Notes under the pieces: generated by a model
Told to the model about the DNA's origin: nothing
What the model saw: the letters and a program-made list of their open reading frames with translations, nothing else
Database searches by the model: none
Assembly: GCF_900176425.1 (NCBI RefSeq)
Contig: NZ_FWXS01000007.1
Location: 1-64,000, forward strand
DNA: 64,000 nucleotides
Direction: 5' to 3'
Origin: Moheibacter sediminis
Lineage (GTDB): Bacteria; Bacteroidota; Bacteroidia; Flavobacteriales; Weeksellaceae
Made by a program: the position numbers and the translations under genes
Shown: positions 35,028-43,425 of the stretch, piece after piece
Numbering within the stretch: position 1 is the stretch's first letter
How the letters are laid out: each line of letters begins with the position of its first letter

Positions 35028-35885
35028 TTATTCTAAAAATATTGTGTAATTTTTCTTTCCAACATCATTTGTTTTTGGCAAGTGTGGAATTTCAAATTGC
35101 GATTCATTCATTGAGCCTGAGAATTCATTGGAATAAATAAATTTATCTTTTTGTTTAAATTTAAGCCTGAATTTGGTTTTGAAATCCCCTCCGTACTTTC
35201 GGGCAGATGTTACAAAATAAGATTTGGGTTCTAAAAAATAAAATAATCCCCCACAGATTTTAGAGTTAATTCTGTACTCTATGTGACACCATTCGCCATG
35301 TCTATTCATTGCTTGCATGAGGATTGGAAATTCTGTGTACGTGTTCGCGATGTGCCATAAATTTGAATTATTGATAATGTAAACTGCATAAGAATCACCT
35401 TTTAGCTGTCCAGTATACATTCTTTCATTGTTAATTATTTGAGTAGTATCAACCCAAATTTTTAACATTGGAAAATTAAAATTCTCAAAATCTGAAAATC
35501 TAATTTTACCTTTTACAAAATCAGAATTAATTCTATTCCAAATTTTATAATCATCCATTAATTCTTTTGAAGGAAATTTAAACCACTCCTCACCTCTACC
35601 AAAAAATAGAATGTTATAATAAGGTAATTGCATAGAATCTACAATCGTAGAATTTCCTAAAGATTTAAAATTAGATTTGAAATTTGGAAAAAAACTTTCA
35701 TCGTAAACAGCCGTAATATTGTTCAATTCTTTTAGGGAATCCAATATAATTTTTCCTGCTGATTTTTCTTGAATAGTTTTAGGTATAATTATTTCCTCAT
35801 TCGAATCATTACAATGGAAACAGAATAAGCAAACAAAATTTAAACAAAGAATTGACCTGATATTTTCAAATTTCCACATCCTCAA
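35028..35885 (-). CDS. Hypothetical lipoprotein inserted between purH and purD
   Basis: 285 residues. A hydrophobic leader (ILCLNFVCLFCFHC) ends in a probable lipobox cysteine followed by NDSNEE, an acidic export-type signal. The body is a mixed alpha/beta protein with several aromatic clusters ('YNILFFGRGEEWFKFPSKEL', 'HGEWCHIEYRINSKICGGLFYFLEP') and no family I recognise. It lies 9 bp after purH and 6 bp before purD, so it should be co-transcribed with them, although a link to purines is not evident. Confidence 0.7.
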   Translation of the reverse strand: MRMWKFENIRSILCLNFVCLFCFHCNDSNEEIIIPKTIQEKSAGKIILDSLKELNNITAVYDESFFPNFKSNFKSLGNSTIVDSMQLPYYNILFFGRGEEWFKFPSKELMDDYKIWNRINSDFVKGKIRFSDFENFNFPMLKIWVDTTQIINNERMYTGQLKGDSYAVYIINNSNLWHIANTYTEFPILMQAMNRHGEWCHIEYRINSKICGGLFYFLEPKSYFVTSARKYGGDFKTKFRLKFKQKDKFIYSNEFSGSMNESQFEIPHLPKTNDVGKKNYTIFLE

Positions 35886-35894
35886 ATTTTAAAA

Positions 35895-37406
35895 TCAATG
35901 TAAAAAATGTCTCATTCCTGTAAATACCATCGGGATGCCGCGCTCGTTGCAGGCATCAATACTTTCCTGATCTTTTACAGAACCGCCCGGCTGAATCAAA
36001 GCGGTGATGCCGTTTTCTGCTGCGAATTCAACTGAGTCACGGAACGGAAAAAATGCGTCTGAAGCCAAAACCAGTTCTTCGGTCTGAACTTTTTTGGCAC
36101 GTTCGATGGCTTGCTGTGCTGCCCAGATACGGTTGGTTTGTCCGCCGCCGATTCCGAAGGCTTGTCCGTTTGTAGCCACAACGATTGCATTGGATTTTAC
36201 CCATTTCACGATTTTCTGTGCAAATACCAAATCCACCATTTGCTTTTCGGTGGGTTGCTTTTCGGTTACGACTTTCAAATCGGTTGAGAATTGATTGTCT
36301 ACGCTTTGCACCAACAATCCGCCGTCAACTTTGGCGTAACTCACTTTGTCTGAAACAGGATTTTTAACTTTTATGATTCTTAAGTTCTTTTTAGATTTGA
36401 ATACTTCCAAAGCTTCTTCTGTAAATGCCGGTGCGATGATGATTTCCAAAAATATTTTGTTCAATTCTTCAGCTGTCGACTGATTTACTTCTGCATTGAA
36501 AGCGATAATTCCTCCGAAGATGGAAACCGGGTCACATTCATATGCTTTTTGATAAGCTTCATCTACCGAATCTCCAATTGCAACGCCGCATGGCGTAGAA
36601 TGTTTCACGGCGCAACAGGTAATTTCCTCAAATTCAGAAACGACTTTGTAAGCCAAATCCATGTCGCGGATATTATTGAATGAAAGTTCTTTACCTTGTA
36701 GATATTCGAAATCTTTCATCGCACCGTTTTTGGTTTTATCGACGTAATAAGCCGCTTGCTGATGCGGATTTTCACCATAACGCAAATCCATTACTTTTTC
36801 ATAAGAAGATTCCAAAAATTGTGGGAAATCTTCGTTCAAAAGATAAGTGGAGATCGCCGCATCATAAGCGGAAGTCAAATTAAAAACCTTTCCTGCCAAT
36901 AGTTTTCGGGTTTCTAAATTCGTTGTCCCAGCTGTCTCAATTTCCTCTTGAACTTTTGCATAATCATTGGAATCCGTCACTACCGTCACATCGTAGAAAT
37001 TTTTTGCAGATGAACGCAGCATAGAAGGTCCGCCGATGTCGATGAATTCAATCATTTCAGGTTCGGAAAGTCCGGTGTTCATTTTTCCGAAGAAAGGATA
37101 CAAGTTCACCACCACAATGTCAATCGGGTTGATGTTGTATTCCTTCAAAGTATTCATATGGTTTTCGTCGGAGCGACGAGCCATGATACCACCATGAATA
37201 GCGGGATGAAGTGATTTTACACGTCCGTCAAGGATTTCAGGAAATCCGGTTACATCTTTCACTTCGGTCACTTCGATCCCGTTGTCCTGAAGGTGTTTGA
37301 AAGTTCCTCCTGTGGAAAGGATTTTGTAACCTTTTTGGGAAAGGAATTGCGCGAATTCAATTAAGTTTGATTTGTCAGAAACGCTGATTAATGCTTGCTT
37401 TTGCAT
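35895..37406 (-). CDS. purH: Bifunctional AICAR formyltransferase / IMP cyclohydrolase
   Basis: 503 residues. The N-terminal MGS-like cyclohydrolase domain has '[20 protein letters not shown]' and '[19 protein letters not shown]'. The C-terminal formyltransferase has '[13 protein letters not shown]' and the catalytic Lys-His in '[10 protein letters not shown]'. It catalyses the last two steps to IMP. It is first of the purH-lipoprotein-purD run, with a LacI/PurR-like palindrome 24 bp upstream and the purN terminator just beyond. Confidence 0.98.
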   Translation of the reverse strand: MQKQALISVSDKSNLIEFAQFLSQKGYKILSTGGTFKHLQDNGIEVTEVKDVTGFPEILDGRVKSLHPAIHGGIMARRSDENHMNTLKEYNINPIDIVVVNLYPFFGKMNTGLSEPEMIEFIDIGGPSMLRSSAKNFYDVTVVTDSNDYAKVQEEIETAGTTNLETRKLLAGKVFNLTSAYDAAISTYLLNEDFPQFLESSYEKVMDLRYGENPHQQAAYYVDKTKNGAMKDFEYLQGKELSFNNIRDMDLAYKVVSEFEEITCCAVKHSTPCGVAIGDSVDEAYQKAYECDPVSIFGGIIAFNAEVNQSTAEELNKIFLEIIIAPAFTEEALEVFKSKKNLRIIKVKNPVSDKVSYAKVDGGLLVQSVDNQFSTDLKVVTEKQPTEKQMVDLVFAQKIVKWVKSNAIVVATNGQAFGIGGGQTNRIWAAQQAIERAKKVQTEELVLASDAFFPFRDSVEFAAENGITALIQPGGSVKDQESIDACNERGIPMVFTGMRHFLH

Positions 37407-37429
37407 TTTTGAATTTAATTTTATGTGTG

Positions 37430-37441
37430 TTAAACGTTTAA
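37430..37441. promoter_or_regulatory. Palindrome TTAAACGTTTAA, candidate LacI/PurR-type operator
   Basis: A perfect 12-bp palindrome with an AAACGTTT core, as in PurR/LacI-family operators, 24 bp upstream of the purH ATG. Perfect 12-mers are not rare by chance in AT-rich DNA, so the support is core plus position. Confidence 0.4.
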
Positions 37442-37454
37442 TTTATTGAAAATA

Positions 37455-37482
37455 AAAAACCTCAGTCGAGGGGTCGCTGAGG
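37455..37482 (-). terminator. Terminator of purN
   Basis: On the minus strand CCTCAG (37482-37477) pairs with CTGAGG (37465-37460), extended by CGA/TCG with one bulge, then a T run. It separates purN from purH. Confidence 0.8.
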
Positions 37483-37490
37483 CTTTTAGT

Positions 37491-38051
37491 TTATTTTGCT
37501 AATTTTTTTATGGCTTCAATTAAAATTTCTTTCTCTACCTGACTGATTCTCCAAGCGAGCCAATCTACATTTTCTCCAGGTTTGATGGGAAACGCTTGTT
37601 GCAATATGATTTCTCCTTCGTCAATGCCTGCGGTTACGTAATGTACGGTGGCGCCGCTTTCTTTTTCATTATTGGCTAAAACGGCTTCATGGACTTTTTT
37701 TCCATACATGCCTTTTCCGCCATATTTGGGAAGCAAGGCAGGATGTACATTAATCATTTTATTTTCCCATTTTTCTACGAATTCTTTTGAAAGAATTGAA
37801 AGGAATCCCGCCAAAACGATTAAATCAATTTCTTCTCCTTCTAGGTTGTGTTGTGCATCTTCTGAAAATGCTTTCCTATCTTCCAATAAATAAGTAGGAA
37901 TATCCACGTCTAGGGCACGTTCAACAGCTAGACAATTACGGTCTGCTATGACCATTGAAATTTCAACATTAGGGAGACTGCCGTCTTGAATGGCATCAAT
38001 GATGTTTTGTAAATTGGTTCCTCCGCCTGAGACGAAAACAGCAATCTTCAT
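37491..38051 (-). CDS. purN: Phosphoribosylglycinamide formyltransferase
   Basis: 186 residues of GAR transformylase, step 3 of purine synthesis. It shows 'FVSGGGTNLQNIIDAI', the catalytic Asn/His in 'INVHPALLPKYGGKGMYG' and the Asp in 'ATVHYVTAGIDEGEII'. A 10-formyl-THF-dependent enzyme of usual length. It has its own terminator, so it is transcribed separately from purH-purD despite adjacency. A palindrome lies in its leader. Confidence 0.97.
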   Translation of the reverse strand: MKIAVFVSGGGTNLQNIIDAIQDGSLPNVEISMVIADRNCLAVERALDVDIPTYLLEDRKAFSEDAQHNLEGEEIDLIVLAGFLSILSKEFVEKWENKMINVHPALLPKYGGKGMYGKKVHEAVLANNEKESGATVHYVTAGIDEGEIILQQAFPIKPGENVDWLAWRISQVEKEILIEAIKKLAK

Positions 38052-38073
38052 TTTTTAGAATGTATTAAAGTAT

Positions 38074-38115
38074 AAAGTACTGTATATAGTACTTTTTTGA
38101 TGAGGTACAAAGATA
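38074..38115 (-). promoter_or_regulatory. purN -7 box and leader palindrome
   Basis: On the minus strand TATCTTTG (38115-38108) matches the -7 box. AAAGTACT / AGTACTTT (38074-38081 and 38088-38095) form a perfect 8-bp inverted repeat just after the expected transcription start. It could be an operator, a leader hairpin, or the terminator of the brkB-like gene. Confidence 0.45.
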
Positions 38116-38201
38116 ATGTTTTGGCGGAAAGATTAAACATTCTCAATATAACTAATTACATTCTGTTGATAGAGGTAAAGTTAAACTAGGAGATGATTGA
38201 A

Positions 38202-39218
38202 TTATTCAAGGGTATCTTCGCATTTGCTTTCATCTTTTTCGAGGATGACTTCTCCTTCTTTTATTTCAGTGTCTTCTCCTGATTTTACTGCGATTTCAGT
38301 ATGGGATATGAGTACTGCATAAGCAGATGGCTGGATGCCGTTTCCGAATACTTTTGCATGTTCTTTGGTAAATTCTGCTCCGAAATATAAAATGGCAGCA
38401 GAGTAATAAATCCATAACAGTAAAATAATTACTGAACCTGCTGCGCCGTAAGCACTTGCTGTAGCATTGTTTTGTAAATAGAATGAAATTCCGTAGCGCC
38501 CGAGCATAAATAGCAGAGATGTGAAAATAGCTCCGCCTATGATGTCTTTGTTACGGACTTTGGCATCAGGAAGGACTTTGAATATGAATCCGAAGAGGAT
38601 TGTGATGACCAGAAATGTGATTCCGATGTTGATCCAATTTAACATATTGAGTGAAATTCCGGGAATGATCTGATTGATGTAATTGGTAAATAACATGATG
38701 AATGAATTGACCAATAAGGAAACAATTAATAAAAATCCTAATCCCAAAACCATCGAAAATGAAAGCAACCTGTCGATAATTAGCTTTAACCACCCCTTTT
38801 TCGGTTTGGGTTTGATGCCCCAAATGGCATTGATAGAGTCCTGAATGTCCACAAAAATAGTGGTAGATGTAAAAACAAGTGTCGCGATACCGATGATGAT
38901 GCCGAGGTTGGAATCTGTTTGCACCATCATTTTTTCCATGGAAGACTGCATGAATGAAGCAACATTGGAACCGAAAATTCCGTTCAATTCTTCGAAAACT
39001 TCAGCCTGTGCTGTGCTTCCTTCTTCGAGTTGTTTGCCGTAGAAAAAACCGATGCACCAAATAACAATTAACAACAATGGTCCGATGGAAAATATAGTAT
39101 AATAGGCGAGCGATGCGCTGAATTTCATGCAGCGGTCGTCGCCATAACTTTTGGCTGCTCTGAACGTAATCTGCCAGATGCTTTTCCAATAATCGAGTGT
39201 AAATTTGTTTTTAATCAT
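38202..39218 (-). CDS. YihY/BrkB family membrane protein
   Basis: 338 residues with six membrane helices and the BrkB pattern: 'DRCMKFSASLAYYTIFSIGPLLLIVIW' (in parts), 'FTSTTIFVDIQDSINAIWGIKPKPKKGW', 'LPDAKVRNKDIIGGAIFTSLLFMLGRYGISFYL' (in parts) and 'YGAAGSVIILLLWIYYSA'. The C-terminus is a charged cytoplasmic tail. It was formerly mislabelled ribonuclease BN; transport or envelope integrity is assumed. It overlaps the upstream MFS gene by 8 bp, so the two are translationally coupled. Confidence 0.93.
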   Translation of the reverse strand: MIKNKFTLDYWKSIWQITFRAAKSYGDDRCMKFSASLAYYTIFSIGPLLLIVIWCIGFFYGKQLEEGSTAQAEVFEELNGIFGSNVASFMQSSMEKMMVQTDSNLGIIIGIATLVFTSTTIFVDIQDSINAIWGIKPKPKKGWLKLIIDRLLSFSMVLGLGFLLIVSLLVNSFIMLFTNYINQIIPGISLNMLNWINIGITFLVITILFGFIFKVLPDAKVRNKDIIGGAIFTSLLFMLGRYGISFYLQNNATASAYGAAGSVIILLLWIYYSAAILYFGAEFTKEHAKVFGNGIQPSAYAVLISHTEIAVKSGEDTEIKEGEVILEKDESKCEDTLE

Positions 39219-40503
39219 GAACTTTGGTTTTATTCATTTTCAGAAAACACATGATGATGAAGCTGATTGCAAAAGAAACTCCCATTGCCAATGCGGAAAC
39301 TTTCATGCCATTTGTCATTTCAATAATGATTCCAAAAATAAATAAGCCTAGACACAAGGCTATTTTTTCAAATATATCGTAGAAGCTGAAATAGGTCGTG
39401 TGGTCTTCTGTAGGCGGTAGTAATTTGGCATAAGTGGAACGCGAAAGCGCCTGCAAACCGCCCATCACCAAACCGACTAAAGCTGCCATGATATAGAATT
39501 GCATCTCAGCTGAATCGCTGTTTTTGTTGATGAAAAATGCCAATAAACAAACAAATACCCAAACGAATATTCCGATCAGTAATGTGTTTCTGTTTCCAAT
39601 TTTTCCTGATAAAAATGAGAATAACCAAGCGCCCAAAATAGCTTCAATCTGGATTAATAAAATAGTCATAATTAATTTATCAGTGGTTAATCCAATTTCT
39701 TTTTCACCAAAGATGGCTGCGATTAAAAAAATAGTCTGCATACCTAAACTGTAAAAGAAAAAAGAACCTAAAAAAAATCTAAGCGCATTATGTTTTTTTA
39801 TTTCTCCCCAAACTTTAAATAATTCTCTAAAGCTGGTTTGGATGATATTTCTCGGGATTTTTTTGTTGTAAATATTGGTAGGCAGACGATTAAATGTAAT
39901 CTGAGCAAAACCCATCCACCATAATCCCACTAAGACGAAACTAAGACGTGTGTAAAATCCAGCATTATTTTTACCAATAAACATAATCATCACAAGGCAT
40001 AAAATCAATAAAATTACTGAGCCGACATAACCAACCATAAATCCTTGTGCCGATGTTTTGTCAATGCGGTCTTCAGTAACAATTTCAGGTAAATAAGCAT
40101 TGTAAAAAACCATGCTTCCCCAATATCCGATTCCCGCTAAAACATTCAGCAATAATCCATACCAGATATTTTCAGATGTGAAAAAAAATAATCCAATGCA
40201 GCTCAGAGAGCCTAAATAACAAAAGAATTTCAAGAATATTTTCTTGTTTCCAATAGTGTCAGCAATAGAAGATAAAATGGGAGAAAGTAAAATAACAATG
40301 AAAAAACACAGTGCAAGCGAAAATGTAAATGCGGAAGCTGGGTCTATTCCTAAAAATGTTATAGCATCCGGAGATTCAGATTTTGTTACAGAGCTATAAT
40401 AAATAGGGAAGACTGCAGATGCAATGACGAGTGAATGCACTGAATTTGCCCAGTCATAAAATTTCCAGGCAGTGACAACTTTGGGATTGTTTTTTTGGAA
40501 CAT
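39211..40503 (-). CDS. MFS transporter, UMF1/Atg22-like
   Basis: 430 residues with about 12 membrane helices. 'AWKFYDWANSVHSLVIASAVFPIYY' is the UMF1 (Atg22-like) entry signature, and 'YLPEIVTEDRIDKTSAQGFMVGYVGSVILL' and 'GLVMGGLQALSRSTYAKLLPPTEDHTTYFSFYDIFEK' (parts) are typical loops. Vacuolar Atg22 in yeast exports amino acids; the bacterial substrate is unknown. It overlaps the BrkB gene by 8 bp. Confidence 0.92.
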   Translation of the reverse strand: MFQKNNPKVVTAWKFYDWANSVHSLVIASAVFPIYYSSVTKSESPDAITFLGIDPASAFTFSLALCFFIVILLSPILSSIADTIGNKKIFLKFFCYLGSLSCIGLFFFTSENIWYGLLLNVLAGIGYWGSMVFYNAYLPEIVTEDRIDKTSAQGFMVGYVGSVILLILCLVMIMFIGKNNAGFYTRLSFVLVGLWWMGFAQITFNRLPTNIYNKKIPRNIIQTSFRELFKVWGEIKKHNALRFFLGSFFFYSLGMQTIFLIAAIFGEKEIGLTTDKLIMTILLIQIEAILGAWLFSFLSGKIGNRNTLLIGIFVWVFVCLLAFFINKNSDSAEMQFYIMAALVGLVMGGLQALSRSTYAKLLPPTEDHTTYFSFYDIFEKIALCLGLFIFGIIIEMTNGMKVSALAMGVSFAISFIIMCFLKMNKTKVHD

Positions 40504-40587
40504 AAGATTCTTTCGATTATCAAAAATAATGTAAACGAAGATATGAATCTGTAATTTAATATTAAGGATTCAATTCGGTATAAATGT

Positions 40588-41085
40588 TTAATTCTTTTGA
40601 ATTTTGTAAATCACCCATTTGTAGTTTTCTTTTTCGATTTCGTGGCTGAAACTGAGTCCAATCTTTTCCAAAACTTTGTGAGAAGCAGAATTTTCTTTCA
40701 TGGCTCTGCCGACGATTTCATTTAAATCTAATATTTTAAATCCAAAATCCAGACAGGCTTTTGCGCTTTCGGTCGCATAACCTTTGTTCCAATGTTCTTC
40801 AAAAAAACGAAATCCGATGTCGGTTTCATTTCCGTTAAAATTCAAGCCGCACCAGCCCAAAAAATGGTTTGTTTTTTTATCGATGACCGACCATCTGCCA
40901 TAGCCGTTTTGTTCGTAATTTTTATAATTACTAAGGAAATTTTTTGCTTCCTCAATATTTTTAAATGCTTCATCGCCTGTAAATTGAATTACTTTTGGGT
41001 TTGAATTTAATTTGAAAAAATATTCAGCATCGTCGATGTGGAATTCACGTAAAATCAATCGGGGAGTTTGGAGGATGTTTTTCAT
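40588..41085 (-). CDS. GNAT family N-acetyltransferase (RimJ-like)
   Basis: 165 residues of the RimJ/RimL-like GNAT subgroup. 'TPRLILREFHIDDAEYFFKL' at the N-terminus, 'FLGWCGLNFNGNETDIGFRFFEEHWNKGYATE' (in parts) with the acetyl-CoA loop, and 'GRAMKENSASHKVLEKIGLSF' are diagnostic. It acetylates a protein N-terminus or small amine; the specific acceptor is unknown. It follows the lipoprotein gene at 41088 by 2 bp. Confidence 0.92.
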   Translation of the reverse strand: MKNILQTPRLILREFHIDDAEYFFKLNSNPKVIQFTGDEAFKNIEEAKNFLSNYKNYEQNGYGRWSVIDKKTNHFLGWCGLNFNGNETDIGFRFFEEHWNKGYATESAKACLDFGFKILDLNEIVGRAMKENSASHKVLEKIGLSFSHEIEKENYKWVIYKIQKN

Positions 41086-41087
41086 AT

Positions 41088-41810
41088 TTAATAATATAAA
41101 AATCTGTTATATTTCAATACAATCGAATCATTTCTTTTCCAACGAATCCAGCCCGATATTGAATCATTTAATTTGACTTTCATCCAATCATTTTGAATCG
41201 TATCGATTTGATAATTTATAAATTCTAACTTGGTGTTGATTTTATTTCCATCGGGTTGGTTGTGGAATATTAAATTATCTGAATTAGGGATAAATGAAGA
41301 CCTAAAAGTAGTCATCCAATCTTCGAACAGGTACCAATTTTTAATTTCATCAGGAACAAAATTCGGATCAAAATTAATTTCTTTTAAATAATTTGAGATA
41401 CTTAAATCTTGGTATTTTTCTAGGTTTAAATATACAAATTCAGATTCTTTTTCATTTATAATGACTTGCCAAAAGTTTTTATCTTTTTCTAAAACTCTGA
41501 AAATGATTTGTGGTTTAAATTCTATTAATCCTTTTTGTTCGTTTATTTTAGCTTCTTTCTCCGTATCTCCTTGATAAATTTTGTAAGGTTGTAACTGTTG
41601 TTTTAGAATTGAGGTTTTGATTTTATTATTTTTAAATACAATAGAATCAAAGGGAATTTTGCTGGTTTTGTCTGAATACAAATAAATCGGAGAGTTTATA
41701 TCCAAATAAATTAATCCAATTCCCGTTTTTTCTTCAGAAATACCTATTTCGAATGTTCGATTACATGAAACAAGAAGAATAGAAATTAATAAAAGGGTTC
41801 TGATTTTCAT
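41088..41810 (-). CDS. Hypothetical lipoprotein with SH3-like C-terminus
   Basis: 240 residues. The signal 'MKIRTLLLISILLVSC' ends in a lipobox Cys16. The following NRTFE lacks a run of acidic residues, so a periplasmic-facing location is likely. The C-terminal 'QNDWMKVKLNDSISGWIRWKRN' resembles the last strands of a bacterial SH3b domain, and 'FHNQPDGNKINTKLEF' its start. No catalytic motif is seen. It is probably in one transcript with the GNAT gene 2 bp downstream. Confidence 0.7.
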   Translation of the reverse strand: MKIRTLLLISILLVSCNRTFEIGISEEKTGIGLIYLDINSPIYLYSDKTSKIPFDSIVFKNNKIKTSILKQQLQPYKIYQGDTEKEAKINEQKGLIEFKPQIIFRVLEKDKNFWQVIINEKESEFVYLNLEKYQDLSISNYLKEINFDPNFVPDEIKNWYLFEDWMTTFRSSFIPNSDNLIFHNQPDGNKINTKLEFINYQIDTIQNDWMKVKLNDSISGWIRWKRNDSIVLKYNRFLYY

Positions 41811-42184
41811 GTATCAAATTTAGCCAAAATAGATATTACTTACTTTGAATATTTATTAATAATCAATACTTTAAACATCACTTTCGCATAGAGAGCTTGA
41901 GTCTGGATAATTTTTTCGCTTTCTAATTAGTTTTGGTTAGGGATTTTTATTAGGATTAAATTTGATAGAATTTATAATATAAAAGAAATTATTTCAAAAT
42001 TTCCCAAAAATGATTCTGAATTTTAAACTGGAATTTCTAAAAAATAAAAATCAGATGTTTCCATGACGATATTAATGAATTAAATTATTGTTTGATTTTG
42101 CAATCGATTAAATCAGAATCATATGTTTGAAATATTTGACATTCACAGTTTTCTCATTACTTTTGCAACCGAAAACAAACAAAA
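41811..42184. other. 374-bp AT-rich intergenic region
   Basis: A divergent region between the lipoprotein gene (minus) and the acyl-CoA dehydrogenase (plus). I see no open frame above 20 codons and no stable hairpin. The only recognisable signal is the promoter at 42136-42165. Confidence 0.6.
42136..42165 (+). promoter_or_regulatory. Promoter of the acyl-CoA dehydrogenase gene
   Basis: TTG (42136-42138), a 19-bp spacer and TACTTTTG (42158-42165), 20 bp before the ATG. It is a full match to the Bacteroidota consensus. Confidence 0.7.
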
Positions 42185-43345
42185 ATGGCAACAGATTATT
42201 TTAAAATAGAAGAATTACTTACTGAAGAAAATATACTCGTTCAGCAAAGTGTCCGAGAATTTGTCAATCAGGAAATCAAACCTGTAATTGACGAAGCGGC
42301 TCACAACCATACAGATTTACCGGGATTGATGCCGAAATTGGGCGCAATCGGAGCTTTAGGTCCATATATTCCAGAAGAATATGGCGGTGCAGGATTGGAT
42401 CAAATTTCTTATGGATTGATCATGCAAGAATTAGAAGCGGGCGACAGTGCGGTTCGCTCAGCGGCTTCAGTTCAGTCTTCATTGGTGATGTACCCGATTT
42501 ATTCATTTGGTTCAGAAGAACAAAAAAGAAAATATTTACCAAAATTAGCTTCAGGCGAAATGATTGGTTGTTTCGGATTGACGGAACCAAACCATGGTTC
42601 AAATCCATCTGGAATGGAAACCAAAATAGTAGACAAAGGTTCTCATTATGTTCTGAATGGTGCAAAAATGTGGATAACAAATTCACCCGTAGCTGACATT
42701 GCAGTTGTTTGGGCAAGAGATGAAGAAGGAAAAATCAGAGGAATGGTTGTGGAACGTGGAATGAAAGGTTTTTCAACTCCTGAAACGCATAACAAATGGT
42801 CGCTTCGCGCATCGAAAACCGGAGAATTGGTTTTTGAAAATGTTGAAGTTCCAAAAGAAAATATATTTCCACACGTAAACAGTTTGAGAGGGCCTCTTTC
42901 TTGTTTGAATTCGGCTCGTTATGGAATTTCTTGGGGTGTAATCGGCGCAGCAATTGACTGTTATGAAGTAGCTTTGAAATATTCATTAGAAAGAAATCAA
43001 TTTGGGAAACCCATTGCTTCATTTCAGTTGCAACAAAAGAAATTGGCTGAATTTGTAACCGAAATCACCAAAGCACAATTACTGGCTTGGAGATTGGGAA
43101 CTTTGAAAAACCAAGACAAAGCAACGCCTGCACAGATTTCAATGGCAAAAAGAAATAACGTGAGAATGGCAATTGACATCGCACGCGAATCTCGTCAAAT
43201 CCTTGGTGGAATGGGGATTGTAGGCGATTATCCGATGATGCGCCACGCTGCAAATTTAGAATCAGTTATCACTTACGAAGGAACACACGACATTCACTTG
43301 TTGATTACCGGAAACGACATCACAGGAATTAATGCGTTTGAATAA
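42185..43345 (+). CDS. gcdH: Acyl-CoA dehydrogenase, probable glutaryl-CoA dehydrogenase
   Basis: 386 residues of the FAD-dependent acyl-CoA dehydrogenase fold. 'SVQSSLVMYPIYSFGSEEQK', 'CFGLTEPNHGSNPSGMET' and the C-terminal 'ITYEGTHDIHLLITGNDITGI' are close to glutaryl-CoA dehydrogenase, with the catalytic Glu in YEGT. It would oxidise and decarboxylate glutaryl-CoA to crotonyl-CoA in lysine or tryptophan breakdown. The substrate is inferred from these motifs. The next gene encodes a lipoyl E2, 80 bp downstream, with a tandem repeat in between. Confidence 0.9.
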   Translation: MATDYFKIEELLTEENILVQQSVREFVNQEIKPVIDEAAHNHTDLPGLMPKLGAIGALGPYIPEEYGGAGLDQISYGLIMQELEAGDSAVRSAASVQSSLVMYPIYSFGSEEQKRKYLPKLASGEMIGCFGLTEPNHGSNPSGMETKIVDKGSHYVLNGAKMWITNSPVADIAVVWARDEEGKIRGMVVERGMKGFSTPETHNKWSLRASKTGELVFENVEVPKENIFPHVNSLRGPLSCLNSARYGISWGVIGAAIDCYEVALKYSLERNQFGKPIASFQLQQKKLAEFVTEITKAQLLAWRLGTLKNQDKATPAQISMAKRNNVRMAIDIARESRQILGGMGIVGDYPMMRHAANLESVITYEGTHDIHLLITGNDITGINAFE

Positions 43346-43354
43346 ATAAAAATT

Positions 43355-43418
43355 AGTATCAAGTATCGAGTAGCAGGGCATAACATTCTTACTACTTGAT
43401 ACTTACTACTTGATACTT
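43355..43418. repeat. Tandem 14-bp repeat with inverted partner
   Basis: ACTACTTGATACTT occurs twice back to back (43391-43404 and 43405-43418). The upstream stretch 43355-43373 (AGTATCAAGTATCGAGTAG) is a near-inverted copy. The cluster could fold into a long hairpin just ahead of the E2 start. Confidence 0.65.
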
Positions 43419-43425
43419 CATCAAA

